Source: Earliella scabrosa
Taxonomy: Eukaryota; Basidiomycota; Agaricomycetes; Polyporales; Polyporaceae
Length of the DNA stretch: 64,000 nt
Reading direction: 5' to 3'
Assembly: GCA_022605405.1 (NCBI GenBank)
Contig: JABYQQ010000007.1
Location: 2,294,001 to 2,358,000, forward strand
This document shows positions 33,802-46,800 of this stretch, one piece after another. The notes beneath the pieces are model-generated. The model worked only from the letters and a program-made list of their open reading frames with translations, was not told the DNA's origin and did not search any database. The number at the start of each line of letters is the position of its first letter. Positions within the stretch are counted from its first letter, which is position 1. The position numbers and the translations under genes are program-made.

Positions 33802-35174
33802 TCATGAAACCAAAATGAAGATGAGGAACTGCGTGGAGCGTCAGACGACTGAAAGGACATGGCGACAAAAGACAACTCACGAAGACGATCAAGACTCCGA
33901 ACACCTTCAACATGAGCCAACGGTTGCTGGATATACTGGCATAGTACTTCAGCAGTTCTCGTTGAGCCCCACTGACGTTTGACGCGATGTCTACAGTATC
34001 GGCGTCGATGCGCTGCACGGTTTCTCGCTGCTCTGCCACCATCTGAGCGAGTTGGGTGAAGATCTGGCCAAGCTCCGCAATCGTGGACTCGATAGACTCG
34101 ATGGCAGTGGACCGTGACTGAATATAGCTGTCCTGTCGTAATCTAAGCGTCAGGTTGCACCTTCTTCACTGCGCAACAGGTTTGACGCACCTGCTGTTCC
34201 ACAAGCTGCATCTGCATGAAAGCGTCCCCATTGTGTGCGGCGGTCCCTTCCTCCGCGGAGCCAAGGTCGAGCGCGAGGATGTCACCGTTCTGTGGCGTCG
34301 CGCGACCTTTCCCCTTCGCGTCGAACCGTGACGTGCCGAACGTGCTTCCGTCGCCCATTGGATCATGGCGTTGAGTATTCCCATACAGCAGCGAACCTGT
34401 GATACACCTTATCAGACCACCCACGGAAGCGGCGACTCATTTCCGCAACTTACTTGGAGGTGCCTGACTAGCTGCTGCTGACGTGGAATGCATGAACTGT
34501 TCCGTGCGGTCCTTGGATTCCTTCATGTTCTACAGGTAGCATGGGATGTGTGAGTAGACATTGGATAGAATACCCTCAACTTTCACACCTGTGTACGGAT
34601 TTCCAACACGTCCTTGAACGTCATGCTAGTATCTGCCAACTTGCTCTGCAGGAGCATGACGACATTGTGATTGTGCTCTTCCAGCTGTTTGCCCTCGGGC
34701 GACTTCGAGCTCTGCGCCTTGCGCTCCTTGACATATGCCTGCAGCTGAGCAATTTGTTTGTTGATGTTCGCAATGTCTTGCTTGATGATGTATGTGAGCT
34801 CCTGAGTGCGGCGTATCCTTTGAGCTGCAAATCCTCGCCATACCCGAGACACGGAGGGACGTACGCTGATTTCTACCGGCCTGTCATCAAACAGCGTTTT
34901 CCGCTTCGCGACTAGGAGGAGCTGAATGAAAGCCGAGCGGACGCGAACAATGAGACTCACGCTGTGCCAACTTCCCCAGCTTCACGGTCGTACTGCTGAT
35001 GTCCTTCCCAATAGCAGACGCAATCCTCGTGAACTCCGACTTGCTCCCCGCTCCTTTACCCTGCCCCTGCAACAACCGCTGCTTCTGTTCAGCACCTCTC
35101 GCGGGAAAGGAGGACCGGTTGCGGATCGACTCGACGCATGCTCGGAACTCGTTGGTGCGGTCTTGGACTGGCAT
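33802..35174 (-). CDS. SED5: SED5 / syntaxin-5, Golgi Qa-SNARE
   Basis: Exons 35174-34961, 34911-34865, 34801-34589, 34529-34454, 34396-34191, 34132-33881 and 33828-33802 give 344 aa. The N-terminus MPVQDRTNEFRACVESIRNR is the syntaxin-5 family peptide that binds Sly1. An Habc region follows (LAKRKTLFDDRPVEISELTY), then the Qa-SNARE motif from IQSRSTAIESIESTIAELGQ to NVSGAQRELLKYYASI with the zero-layer Gln in IFTQLAQMVAEQ. A C-terminal membrane anchor is WLMLKVFGVLIVF|FLIFILVS. The last exon is only 27 nt and completes the transmembrane helix; without it the helix is cut short. The protein drives ER-Golgi and intra-Golgi membrane fusion. Confidence 0.95.
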
Positions 35175-35704
35175 TGTTATGTGAAGGAATAAGAATACGA
35201 GGGTATGTGGTAGCGAGAAAAAGGAGTGACGAGGGGGAGAGGTAGCGCAGATTAGACGGAGGGGACAGCGGTTGGGGTTGTGAGCACAGACGAGCGCAAG
35301 CGACTCGCGAGCAGTGCAGTTGGCGCAGGCGGATCGAATTCCCACGTGTCATTTCTCTCGGCCTCTCCCCAGAGTCGAGCTGCGCAGCAGACGGTCAATG
35401 TTCCAACCACTTCAGCTCTTGAAATCCACTCTTTTCGTTGCTGGCCATATCTTCGACGGCAGTAGCGCATCAAGGCTCGTGAATTGTAGCTGAGAAGCTA
35501 GGATCACTTCCAGAACGTCTAGATCATCATTCCCCACCCGTCTTGGCCGTCTATCCCCAACAGACACCGCGTGGCTGCCGTATGCTCCTCATTTCTGCTC
35601 CTTCCGCTGCTCTCCATTGCTCTGCTCGCATACCCCTCCTTGCTCGACCCCCGCTACCTCACGCACGCTTCAGGACACGTCTCGTCTCTCCCACAGGCTT
35701 CAGG
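35175..35704. promoter_or_regulatory. Divergent promoter SED5 / GPD, with possible GPD leader
   Basis: The gap between the SED5 ATG and the conserved GPD start. In-frame ATGs at 35543 and 35582 and an acceptor-like CTCTCCCACAG just before 35705 mean the right part is either a 5' UTR intron or coding leader of the GPD gene. Confidence 0.4.
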
Positions 35705-37209
35705 ATGCTCCCAAACCTGCAGAATGGAAAGAAGTCCAAGATCCTCGTATTCGGGGCCGGCAACTTTGGGAGCTGCCTTGCGGATCACTTAGGAGATTCC
35801 TCGCACAGTGTGTATATGTGGTCGCGCACCGAGAGCCTTGTAAAACACTTCAACGAATATCACCGTAATCCCGAGGCCCTCCAGGATCACCAATTCTCGG
35901 AGTCGATCACCGCAATTGGCCCCGAGTTCCCGTCCGCCGAAATGGTGCAGAGCATGGATGTGCTACTCTTTGCTATACCCACGGAGGGCGTGAGGTGCCT
36001 GTCTTTCTCACATATTCCCCGCATGACCTTCGCGGGAGCATTCAATGAACGAGCATTGCAGGCAGACGCTCACGGCGCTGAAGTCAAGCCTGGAGGGAGA
36101 GAATGTGCCCTTGCTGATCTTCGTCAACAAAGGCATTGAGACCAAGACTCATTGTCTCACCCTTGAGATAATCGCGGATACGTGTGGTACTGATATTGCC
36201 AAGATTGCAACATTCCTCGTAAGCTAGTTGGCGCGTTCATGCCCATTTTCCTATTGAACCAAGCCTACCCATACAGTCCGGACCTTCCTTTGCGAAAGAA
36301 AGTATGAAAATCTGACTGCAACCTCTCACATGCACCACCTTATCACCCGGCAGTTGTCAAACGACAGCCCACCTCTGTATCCGTTGTTTCCTTATCTCCG
36401 GAGCATGCCCAGCGTGCGTCCGAGGTATTTCATCAGCCTTGGTTCCGCTGGTCAGTACGTCCAAGCCGTTCTCGCGCATCGTGGGACTTACTCGCAGACC
36501 ACAGTTACACTGGGGACGACCCCATCGGCGTCGAATTGGCAGGAGCATTGAAGAACGTGTACGCCATTGCGGCCGGCATGGCTGCCGGTCTGGGATTTGA
36601 AAATAACACCCGAGCGAGTCAGTACGCCTCTCCGCCGCTCCGGAGGTTTGTTACTCACGTTACATGCACACAGTGCTAATTACGAGAGGACTTGCCGAGA
36701 TGACCAGGATCGGAACGGCATATGGCGCTTCCCCATTGACCTTCCTGACTCTCGCTGGGGTTGGGGATCTTTTCCTCACGTGCACATCCTCAACAAGTCG
36801 GAACTATACCGTGGGCTACCGGCTTGGACAGGGCGAAAAGCTTGACTACATCATCGAGACCCTTGGCAGCGTCGCTGAAGGTGTGACAACCGCCAAGGGT
36901 CTCAAGGCAATCATCGACGAGTTGGGCGTAGGTGCACAGATAGCATCAGGGGTGAGTAACATGACCTGTTGTCGATGGACTACATGCTCATCCGCATGCG
37001 TGCGCAGGTTTATGACGTGCTGTATGAAGGTACGGGCACCTGTCTCACTGGCGATGATGGCGGCCTGAACGAGTCCATTTGCAGGTCGAGACCCGCAGGA
37101 ACGGGCGTCGGAGCTGCTGTCTCTCCCGCCAACATCCGAGCTGGATCTGTCGATTGAGAGCGGGAAGCACGCCCAACGGCTGATGAAGAAGCTGGGGCTG
37201 GACGGGTGA
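35705..37209 (+). CDS. GPD1: NAD-dependent glycerol-3-phosphate dehydrogenase
   Basis: Eight exons: 35705-35994, 36062-36218, 36277-36301, 36354-36450, 36505-36617, 36674-36951, 37008-37029 and 37085-37209. The Rossmann motif is ILVFGAGNFGSCLADHLGD (GxGxxG), then VLLFAIPTEGV and PLLIFVNKGIE. The substrate-binding and catalytic region is SGPSFAKEIVKRQPTS, VELAGALKNVYAIAAGMAAG (active-site Lys in LKN) and TRGLAEMTRIG. The enzyme reduces dihydroxyacetone phosphate to glycerol-3-phosphate for lipid and osmotic glycerol supply. Exons of 25 and 22 nt are needed for SGPSFAKE and VYDVLYE. An in-frame start at 35582 would add a 41-residue, Arg/Ser/Ala-rich leader like a mitochondrial presequence. Confidence 0.93.
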
Positions 37210-37686
37210 TGGTTAACTATGAGTCGGGCTCAGTTGCACAGTCGATACGATAGCTTGTGGTGCCTACTGTACGTGCGATGTGTTGTCCGCGGGGGACGTA
37301 ATAGTGGATGCCCTGGATGCGTTGCGTGCGCAGAGACGACATCAGCGATGACGAGTGTCGGGGCCGGCGGACGCGGGCCAGGTGCGGAAAATGGACGGGA
37401 GGCGGTTGGCTGGGCCGGAGAATCAGATGACGGGCCAGTCGAACGACCTCACCTGCCATATCCGGACTGATAATCAGAGCGCGATTATCTAATCCAATTT
37501 TTTCCGAGTGAGCGCAGTGGCAGATGTGGCTGCACGCCGTGCCCCGGCTCTCTTTTCAAAATTCCTGTAGCTCGTCAGTCTCGTAATTCTCGAGCTCTGC
37601 CTTCTGCCATACGTCTCTCCTCCTCCCTCGCTGCCCTTCCCGCTTTCTCCGGCTCCCCCGCTCCTTCAAACGCGTCCCAGCTCACC
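37210..37686. other. Intergenic GPD / ankyrin-CCCH gene
   Basis: Contains the GPD 3' flank and a CT-rich promoter stretch at about 37,550-37,680 before the ankyrin-CCCH ATG. No separate gene seen. Confidence 0.45.
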
Positions 37687-39885
37687 ATGGTCTCCCCACT
37701 CTGGAAGGCGTGCTCTGACGGCCATGTCGAAACCGTAGCCGAACTTTTGAGGGAGGTCACCCAAGTTGATATCGAGGTCAAAGGTGCGTTCAGCGTTTCT
37801 GGTTTCCGTATTTTTGCCTCTGCGTTCAACCTGTCAATTGCTGCATCTCATTGACACGTCTCGTCACAAGATCACACCGGTGTCACTCCCCTCATCGAGG
37901 CCGTGAAGAATGGCCACGTAGAGGTCGTACGGATCCTCTTGGACAAAGGTGCGCGGCAAGAAGGTCCATACACCGTCGGATATGCGTTCGGACTAATCGT
38001 TGTATTTGTTCCGAAGGGGCTGATCCCACGAACACGTCTAGCCAAGGTCCCCCGGAATCCTACACCTCGGATCCAGTCGTCCTGGGCTTGCTCTCCGCTG
38101 CTAGGAGCAAAATAGGTCAAGTCCACGCGATGCATCCCGGAGGGCCTTACAATCAAGAACAATCTACGGAGGCTAGCAATGTCGATCCGATCACTAACGG
38201 CTACTACCCTCCTCCTCCTCCGGGTGCCTACTATTACCCGCCGATGCCCGTACCACCGCCCATGATGCCTGATGGTACGGTTCCCTACTACGCGCCCCCT
38301 CTACCTATGCCGACCGATCAAAACCCTCATGGCTTCGGGAATCTCCCTCCTCCTGACGTGGCCCGCATGATCCCCTGCCGATACTACCCTGCCTGCCGCT
38401 ATGGGGCTTCGTGTATGTTTGCTCATCCACAGGGCCCGTACATGCAAGGCCCACCTCCGCCAACCCAGTATACTGCTCCTTACGACCCTATGAACCCTGC
38501 TCCGTACCCCCCTCCCCCGACGTACTACCCCGTCCCGCCTGGCTCCTACGGTGCGTCACCGAATGGTGCCCCCGTGAACCACATGTCTCCACCTCCGCCG
38601 CTTGCGCACACAAGATCGGGCTCGGAGGCAATGTCGCCTGTCCAGGGGCCTTTCAGCCCTGTGAACGGGCAGCCACCTGTGCCGTATGGGATGGTTTCGC
38701 CTGTTTCCCCGACATATGGTCACCCTGCGCCTATGCCGATGCCTGTCTCTATCCCTCCACTTCCACCACTTCAAACCAGCCCGACGTCTGCGCAGTCTCC
38801 TCCACCGCCTGCTATGTATACGCCGCTTTCTCCCAGCGCACAAGGTGCTATGCCTCCCTATGCCATGCCGCCACAGTATGCGCCACAACCTATCCCTGCT
38901 AATGGTGACGCCGCGGACGTTGTCTCTCCTCAATCGCCCGCCCAAGGTCACCCGCAGGCAGATTCTTACACCTCCGGTCCGATCGCCAGGGAAATGAGTC
39001 ATCACCGAAGAGGTAGCGCACGAAGGCCATCGTTCGGTGGGCGTGGTGGCAAGCCGCCGTGCCTATTTTTCCCTTCAGGACGTTGCAGGAATGGGTACGT
39101 AATTCAAGCAAGTTATGTTCCCTCCCTGGCGCTCATGGTCCTCGCTTCAGTGATGACTGCCGGTTCCCTCACGTTCTTCCCGACGGTCCGGGAAACCACC
39201 ACACGTCGCATTTTTCCGCACGGGGAGGTCACAGGCCACGCCCTCCCTTCCACGGTAATGGTGTGGCCACGTTGGAGGAGAAGTTTGCCGCTCTGACAAC
39301 GCAAGATGTATGCCCTTACTTTCTTCACTATCCACTCATGTCCTGACCACATAACTCAGGACAAGGCTCCGAACCACTTCCGGAATGGTACCGGTACCAG
39401 TACCACAGATTCCAGCCGATCGCAATCGGCGGAGCCTGGCCAGAAGGGCCGTGTTCCGTTCAAGCCAAACCATCTCGCAAATGGCTCACGAAACGGCGGG
39501 AAGTTCGGTCCTACACGTCCCCAACGCGTCCCTAGTGCAGATGAGTTCCCTGTGCTTGGTGGCGCACCATCTTCGCGCGCCAGCTCAAATGGGGCGACAA
39601 CCCCTGGGTACTCGGGCCCCACGGCTGCTCAGGTTCTCCAGGCCCCTGCACCACGTAAAGATGTGCATACTCGGGGCAACACTCCTGACCAGCTTGTGTC
39701 AGCGCCGGCGTCAAAGGTACGTACTTGAACGATCAGCCAGATGATCTGGAAAATTTACGTTGAATGGGCAGCCGGAGGTCAACGGAGTCATGCCCGAGCA
39801 AGGTGGCCACAAGCTCCCGCTCTCTTTCGCCGCGGCGGCGACAGCCGTTCCTGACGCCGTGAAAGAGGTCTCTGTCTCGGCCTAA
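37687..39885 (+). CDS. Ankyrin-repeat and CCCH zinc-finger protein
   Basis: Exons 37687-37783, 37871-37948, 38017-39094, 39151-39307, 39360-39716 and 39772-39885 give 626 aa. Two N-terminal ankyrin repeats (LWKACSDGHVETVAELLREV; HTGVTPLIEAVKNGHVEVVR) are followed by a ~270-residue Pro/Tyr/Met-rich linker. Within it lies a first CCCH finger, C-x5-C-x5-C-x3-H (CRYYPACRYGASCMFAH). A second finger, C-x7-C-x5-C-x3-H (CLFFPSGRCRNGDDCRFPH), is split by an intron and joined after splicing. The C-terminal third is disordered. Such proteins bind RNA; the ankyrin-CCCH order is shared with fungal and animal mRNA-decay or splicing factors, but the target is unknown. Confidence 0.88.
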
Positions 39886-40450
39886 AAGGGACCAGTTCGT
39901 CCTCCGCTCCTGTTTCTGCGCTGCGTCCGCCCTGTCGATCTTGCGATTGTTCTCCCGTCTCTCATCGGGCTCTAGTGTATTCTATATCCTCTCTGGCTCT
40001 CCTGCTTGTCCATACATAGCGTGAGGACATGTTCCTACAGCTGTCACGACACTCTCATATGCACATCTGGACCCACCACTCCGCCACCTGCGTACACAGT
40101 ATCTATTATCCATCCATCCGTTCTGCAGTGTTCTCCCACCCATATTTAGAAGCCCCCAACACATCGTCTTGTTTATCGCTTCGTTTTTCTCCATGTTGTC
40201 CCATGCACAAAAGCACGTATTTTGACACCGATCTGCCTATCGTAGCATCACTCTATGTCGTAGCTATACTTCTGTCGTCAAGTACCTTACACCTGGCTGT
40301 GACGTCTACAGACTCTGCTGTCGCTAGCTAATATCGATACAATTGAAGAACTGCGGCCGCGCACTGCTCCGCCGGACCCTGTAGCCCATGCATGGACAGA
40401 TGGCCCGCGGTTTTGGTACCTCTCTACTACCAGATCGTCTTCTCCGTCGC
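39886..40450. other. Tail-to-tail intergenic region
   Basis: Convergent 3' ends of the ankyrin-CCCH and ADE5,7 genes. The DNA is T-rich with many short stops, as in 3' UTRs. No gene seen. Confidence 0.5.
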
Positions 40451-43354
40451 TCAGCTCCACGCGCTGAGATTCCGCATCTCGACGCCGCTCTCAGCGGTCA
40501 CTTCGCCAATCCGGTACACGTTCTTCTCGCCCGCGCGCTGCAGCGCTTCGACCGCGCGGGACTCCATGTCCCGCGCGACCACGAGGACCATGCCCAGGCC
40601 GTTGTTGAACGTCCGCGCCATCTCGCGCGGCTCGACGCCCCCGTGCTGCATCAGGAAGCGGAAGACCGGGGGCAGCTCCCACGTTGATGCATCGATAAAG
40701 CACCCCATGCCTTTGGGCAGCACGCGCGGAATGTTCTCTACGAAGCCGCCGCCGGTGATGTGCGACATGCCCTTGAGCAGCCCGGCCTGCGCCGCGGGGA
40801 GGACGCTCTTGATGTAGATGCGCGTCGGCTCGAGCAGCGCGCGGCCCAGCGTGAGGTTCGCGTCCCAGGGGCAGGGGTTTGCGTAGGAGAGCCCCGCGCG
40901 CGCGACGACCTTGCGGACGAGGGAGAAGCCGTTTGAGTGGAGACCGGAGGAGGGGAGGCCGAGGAGGACGTCGCCCGGGGCGATGGTGGCCTGCGGGAGA
41001 ATCCGGTCCCGCTCGACCGCGCCGACGGCGAATCCAGCGAGATCGTAGTCGTCTGTCGATGGCGGGACGGTCGCGGCGGGCGCGGATCGGGGAAATTGCG
41101 TCCGTTAGAAATAGGGATTAGGCAGGCGGTCAGCAGAGTTGACAGGCACATGGACGCACCTCCGTGGTACATGCTGGGCATCTCTGCCGTCTCCCCGCCG
41201 ATCAGGGCGCACCCCGCCTGCACGCACCCGTCCGCGATGCCCTTGACGACGCGCGTCGCGGTCTCGACGTCGAGCTTGCTGCACGCGAAGTAGTCCAGGA
41301 AGTACAGCGGCTCTGCGCCCTGCACGAGAAGATCGTTCACCGACATCGCGACGAGATCGATGCCTGCATGGTGCCAAAACTCAGTCGGGTCGGGTCGATC
41401 GAACGGCGAAACGGCTGTAAGAACTCACCGACAAAGTCGTGCAGGCCGACTTCCATCGCAATGCGTAGCTTCGTGCCGACGCCGTCCGTGCCGCTCACCA
41501 GAACGGGATCCTTGTAACCGGTGGCCTTGAGGTCGAAGACGCCCCCGAAGCCACCGATTTCTGCGTCCGCACCAGGACGTCGGGTCGCACGAACGAAGGG
41601 CTTAATTGCTTCGACTAACGCATTGCCAGCGTCCACGGAAACGCCGGCCTGTGCGTACGTCAGGCCCTTAGGAGCCTCGGCCTGAGCGGAGAGTGCTCTG
41701 GGAAGCAGCGGTGTCAGTGCAACCACTCAAGTACACAAGTAACGGCATGAATTGACCGATGAGCGATGTCGCGACGGAACACCTTGCCTTCAAACGTTAT
41801 GTTCGAGACTCCTGCATACGCAGCATCGAGGGCCTTCTGCAGCGTCGGTGCAAACGCTGAAACACACAAGACACGGCCGCCTGAAGTGACCGTCTTGCCG
41901 TCCACCGTGGAGGTACCTGCATGGAATGCCACCACGTCTGTGAACGACGTCAGTGCACAATGAAGTGTCACAGATGCTCATGACGTATCGTACCGGGGGG
42001 CATATCCCCAACCACGATCTCCTTGCCCTTAGCGTAGCTACCAGGGTAGCCTTGAGATGCGAGGACGACGGACACGCCAAAGCCTTCCCTCGTCTTCACC
42101 TCGACCGAATCTAACCGACGTTCCACGCATGCCTACGGCGATGTTGACGTGAGAATCTTGTCCGAGAGAGTGGGCGAACCTACCAGTATAATTGCAGCCA
42201 GATCTGTTTGACGTTCCAAGAGAAGGACTAGTGCCTCAGTCTCTGGGTCTCCGAACCTGACATTGTACTCAAGAACCTTGGGTCCGTCCTCCGTGATCAT
42301 CAAGCCGGTGAATAGGAGGCCAACGAAGGGGTATCCTGCGGTAGTATGTTTGACATATCCGTCCGTGCAAACGAACGGCTTTACGTACCCTCCTTCCTCA
42401 TGCCACTAATCGTGGGCTGCAGAACCTCCTTCAGGATGCGGTCCATGACCTCAGGCGTCGCTACCGGCGCTGGGGCGTAGGCACCCATGCCCCCCGTGTT
42501 GGGACCTGTGTCACCCTCCCCGATGCGCTTGTGGTCCTGGGCAGCGGGCAATGGAGTAATCGTGTAACCATCTGAGAACGCCAGCACGGAGACTTCGGGG
42601 CCAACCATGAGCTCCTCGACAACAACTTCGCTGCCTGAGATAAAGAAGATATATTCTCAATGACGGGTGATGTACATGGATTGCCGGGTCGCGAACCTGC
42701 CGCCCCAAACACACTGTCGACCATGATCTCCTTCAGACCGTAGATAGCCTCGTCCACCGTCTCAGGGAGAAGCACACCCTTGCCCGCGGCCAGACCGCTT
42801 GCTTTGAGGACCGTCTTGAATCCGCAGGTGCGAACGTACTCGATTGCTTGGTCAATCTCAGAAGCCTGGAACACCTTGAACTTCGCGGTTGGGATGTTGT
42901 GACGGTCCATGAAGGCCTTGGAGAAGGCCTTCGACCCTTCCATGCGGGCAGCCTGCGCGGTAGGACCGAACACAGGAATGCCGACTTCCTTGGATGTTAG
43001 AAGGTTCGTGCATCGAGTGAGATTGCTGTACCTTTGCGAAAGTAGGATTCGACTCCGTCGACTAAGGGCTGTTCGGGACCCGGAAGGACGAGAGAGACCT
43101 GGGAGCCACAGATATCGTATCCAGCATGGCTACGGCATTCCGCATTGGCCTACCTCGTTTTTGACCGCGAATTCCACGAGCGCAGGGAAATCCGACGGTG
43201 AAAGATCAACGTTGACGGTTTTCGCCTCGAGCGAAGTGCCTCCATTGCCAGGACAGACGAAGATCTTGCCTACAAGCGGAGACTGCGAGAGCTTCCACGC
43301 GAGGGCGTGCTCGCGCCCGCCGCTGCCAATGATGAGGACGGTGAGCGAGGCCAT
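40451..43354 (-). CDS. ADE5,7: Bifunctional GAR synthetase / AIR synthetase (Ade5,7)
   Basis: Ten exons: 43354-43154, 43098-43032, 42984-42697, 42634-42389, 42335-42184, 42132-41994, 41937-41757, 41697-41429, 41363-41160 and 41052-40451. They give 782 aa (yeast Ade5,7 has 802). The N-terminal GARS part has [41 protein letters not shown] and the ATP-grasp segments [17 protein letters not shown] and [11 protein letters not shown]. The C-terminal AIRS part has [59 protein letters not shown] and [16 protein letters not shown]. The enzyme catalyses steps 2 and 5 of de novo purine synthesis. Every junction restores a conserved motif, including [11 protein letters not shown]. Confidence 0.96.
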
Positions 43355-43811
43355 GAGGCGACGAGCAAGTCGAGCGAGGCGAGATCTGGGCGGACGATGG
43401 AAGGAGAAGCAGTGCAGAGCTGAAAAGTCTGGAGAGCTGGATGTGGGCGCCGGGGCGAGACCCCGAACACGCCCAGATGGACGCGTAGACGCCCGACTAG
43501 GCGGTCGCGCGAGCGTCGACTCGGAGTACTCACAGGGAACGTGGTCCTTCTCTGCCCGTCCACCTTCGTCCAGGAGCATTCGACGCTCGTTTCTACCTCC
43601 TCTCACTCCTGTCTTCATGTCCGAGTCCTGCTAGCCGCGCTCCGTGCCTCCGTTTCCCCCAGCTACGAGCGACATCCCCCACGAACAGGCAAATCCGGCG
43701 CCGTTGCTTGCTGTGTCGGCCAAGACACGCCGCTAACTTGTCCCATACGACACTTAAGTCTTGAGCCCCCGAGTCCATCATCTCCTTCCCACTCTCCCCC
43801 TACAACGCGCA
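43355..43811. promoter_or_regulatory. Divergent promoter ADE5,7 / Ser-Pro-rich protein gene
   Basis: A 457-bp divergent gap. ORFs run through the part next to ADE5,7 but add only a basic, Arg/Pro-rich stretch upstream of the conserved GARS start, so I treat it as 5' UTR and promoter. Confidence 0.4.
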
Positions 43812-46800
43812 ATGGACGGCGCGGGTCGCAAGCAGGCCCGAAGCAAGAGCTTTCTTACTCGCAAGGCAAGCAAGAAGCAGCAGGAGGACCCCCATGCGCA
43901 GCAGAAGGGTGCCTACGGCGCGCGCAGCGCCAGCTTGGACATGCAAGAGAAGGAGGATGCTGCTCGCCCTCTCTTCAACCCGTACGCCATCTCCATAATC
44001 CCCGACCCCTTGAACGAGCTACCATCTTGGTACCATCGCGAGGTGGAGACCGCAGCCGCGTCGGCCGCTCAGTTTCGCGTCAAGTACCCACTGCACAATC
44101 CGGCCGGTCCTCGCTGGTACCGCAATCACCATCTCCTCCCGCCCTCTAGCGATGGAAGACCCCCATCTGTCTTCTCCCCGTCCTTCCCGCCTATGTCGTC
44201 CGCCCCCGAGCGCGGCCATGATCCATCACGAATGGCGGGACCGAGCAGGACACCCTCGGGCTCTCCTTTGCCTACTCCCTCTTCGTCCCAAATCCGCATC
44301 CAGGAGCCGCTGAAGCCACGGACCAGGAAGATTTCCACGAATACACAGGACATTGTGGAGATACCAGACGGTACGGACGCCTGGAACCCGTATGACCAGA
44401 AGGTAGACCCGGATGTACGTGGCTCTGTCTATGTATTCAAGACCTCACGACGCTGAGCTGCTTGCAGAGTCCAATCAGTCCCACCAGTCCTAGTCCTACC
44501 AGTCCGAATCAATACGGCAACCGCCCTCGGCGCGCGAGCATGAACCACGGGACTCGGCATAGAACACTAGCTCCTTCTCCGTTGTCACAGTCTACCTCCG
44601 CGGTACACCTCCCTGCAATTGATCCCGCACAAATCCAACTGCCTCGCAAGTTGAGTAAGAGGCGAAAGCCATTCACTGGGTTATTCAACGGACAACCGGG
44701 AGATGGCACGTATACCTATCTTGACATTGATTCCGCCACATCTAACAGATGCGACTGCAGATGAGAGCATGCAGGCGAAAGCGCTGCGACGTCAATCAAC
44801 GCTCGGGCCCTCTATGGCGTCTCTTCCTTCACTACAGCCGTCTGTGCAGAAACCAAAGAGAGGGAGCGTGCTCGGACGTCTGGTCAAGAGATTCAGCGTT
44901 ATGCGGAAGACAGACAAGCATGCTTCCCAGAACGGCTATGGCACCAATTGGAACCATGTTGGCAGCCTTGAGCCAAGTCCATTGCCCACCACACCTGCAA
45001 GTCCTCATCCGCCAGAGCCCCGCCAGCGTACATCCTCTCGCGCCTCAAAGTCTCCGGAGCCCGTGAAGCGCGTCCCGCCGCCATCGATAGAAGCTGTCCA
45101 GCGCGATTCCGCGCATGTAGAGAACCGGCGTTCCACCGACTCTCTATCGGTGCATGAGATGCCCCCTTCTGGCAGACTCATGGTGGCCAATCCTGACTAC
45201 CCCAGCTCAGGAGACAACACGCCGACGGGGACCCCAACGCCGCTTCCACATCCGACCGAAAACGAAGCGAGTCCCCTATCCCCTCCGTCCAAGGAATTCC
45301 TGCCAGAGATTCCAAGGACTGACTCTCCGATGCAAGTGGAAAGTGTCACAAGTCCACGCCCACACTCTATGCGCCTGGCGGCATCATTCGAGCAGGCGCC
45401 ACCTCCCCCATCGTCACCGCCTCTGCCTGACCTTCCGCCGCCGACCCCTGGTCCGGTACACTCAACCCTCAGCTCTCCGTCCGAGTCCGAACGCTATTCA
45501 GTGGCGTCCACAGTCAGAGCGCTCGCCTCGCCGGAGTCACCGCACCTTCGCCGGCAGACAATCATTGGGACGGCCTCCCCAGCATCGACCGTAACCCCAT
45601 TGTCAGCGCCAGAGGACATCGCACTCGCACGTGCCTCCATGTATGTGAATCCCCCCACTCCCTACAATGCCCCCACTTCCCTCGTTATCCCTTCATCGGC
45701 CGATATGCCTCAGTCGAGCAGCAGGAGGGTGGAACGCTCTCCCACGAAGTCAAAGGATGGAGCGACGCGCTCCAAGTCCACGAGGCAGACGGAAACGTTC
45801 AAGCTGGTGCGCAGCCCCTCTGGCACCATTAAGCAGGCGACGGAGGTCATCATGGGAATGGGAGAGCAGTGGGAGATCGTGGAGACGCCTGCAGACGCTC
45901 CGAAGAAAGTAAAGTCCAAGGAGAAGGAAAAGGAGAAGTCGAAACCGTCAGACCGTGATCAGGCGGTCCACCGCGAGGAAAGCAGGCGGCGCCGGGACCA
46001 CAGCAGCAGCGCGGAAGAGGGCGAGAGCCGGCACAGGAGACACCCGTCGACGAGCGGCCGCGAAAAGTCTCCTTCAATCAACTCCGTGCGGTCCACCCAG
46101 ACGCCTATTGTGCCGCGCCGTAGCGTCAAGAAGTCCTCCGATGGGGAGGACCACCGTGCGTCGAAGACGACCAGCGCCAGCCTGTCCCCGACCACGCCTC
46201 CCGCACAGCAGACGCGTGAGCGCCATCTGTCGGCGACTGGTACCACTCGCCCTAATTCTGAGCTGCATAGCGCCGCGGATTTCTCTTCGGTGAGGGCAAA
46301 GGACGCTTGGGAGATGGAACGCCTGTGGAAGGCGCGCAGCATGGCCTATGGTCCGGACGGCATGCCCATCGTATCCACGCCTGCCACGATCGGGAGCGAG
46401 TCGCGTCCGTCGACCTTTATCAGCACCGAGCTGCAACGTGTCAGTTCCATCCCGAGCGTGGCCGCGGTCGCGGAGATGCAAATGGCGTCGAGCATGCCTC
46501 CTGCAAACCAGGTACATGGTTCCAGCCACACTTATGTTGTCGTGCAGACGCCTTACCAAGGCGCACAGGGACACGCCGCCTACGCCCAGTTCCCGTCACC
46601 TCCCTCGCATAATCCCATGATGTCGCCCGCACAGCAGTTCTACAGGCACTCCGGATACGTCTCGCCCGATCCCCTCGCGCACAACCCTCTTCCGAGCCCT
46701 CCTCGTCTCTCTGCATACCAACAGTCGCCTCTACCGATGTCTCTCACTAACCCCCTCCCCGAACCGCCTCGTTTGTCGACCTACCAGCCAGCGCCTCTTC

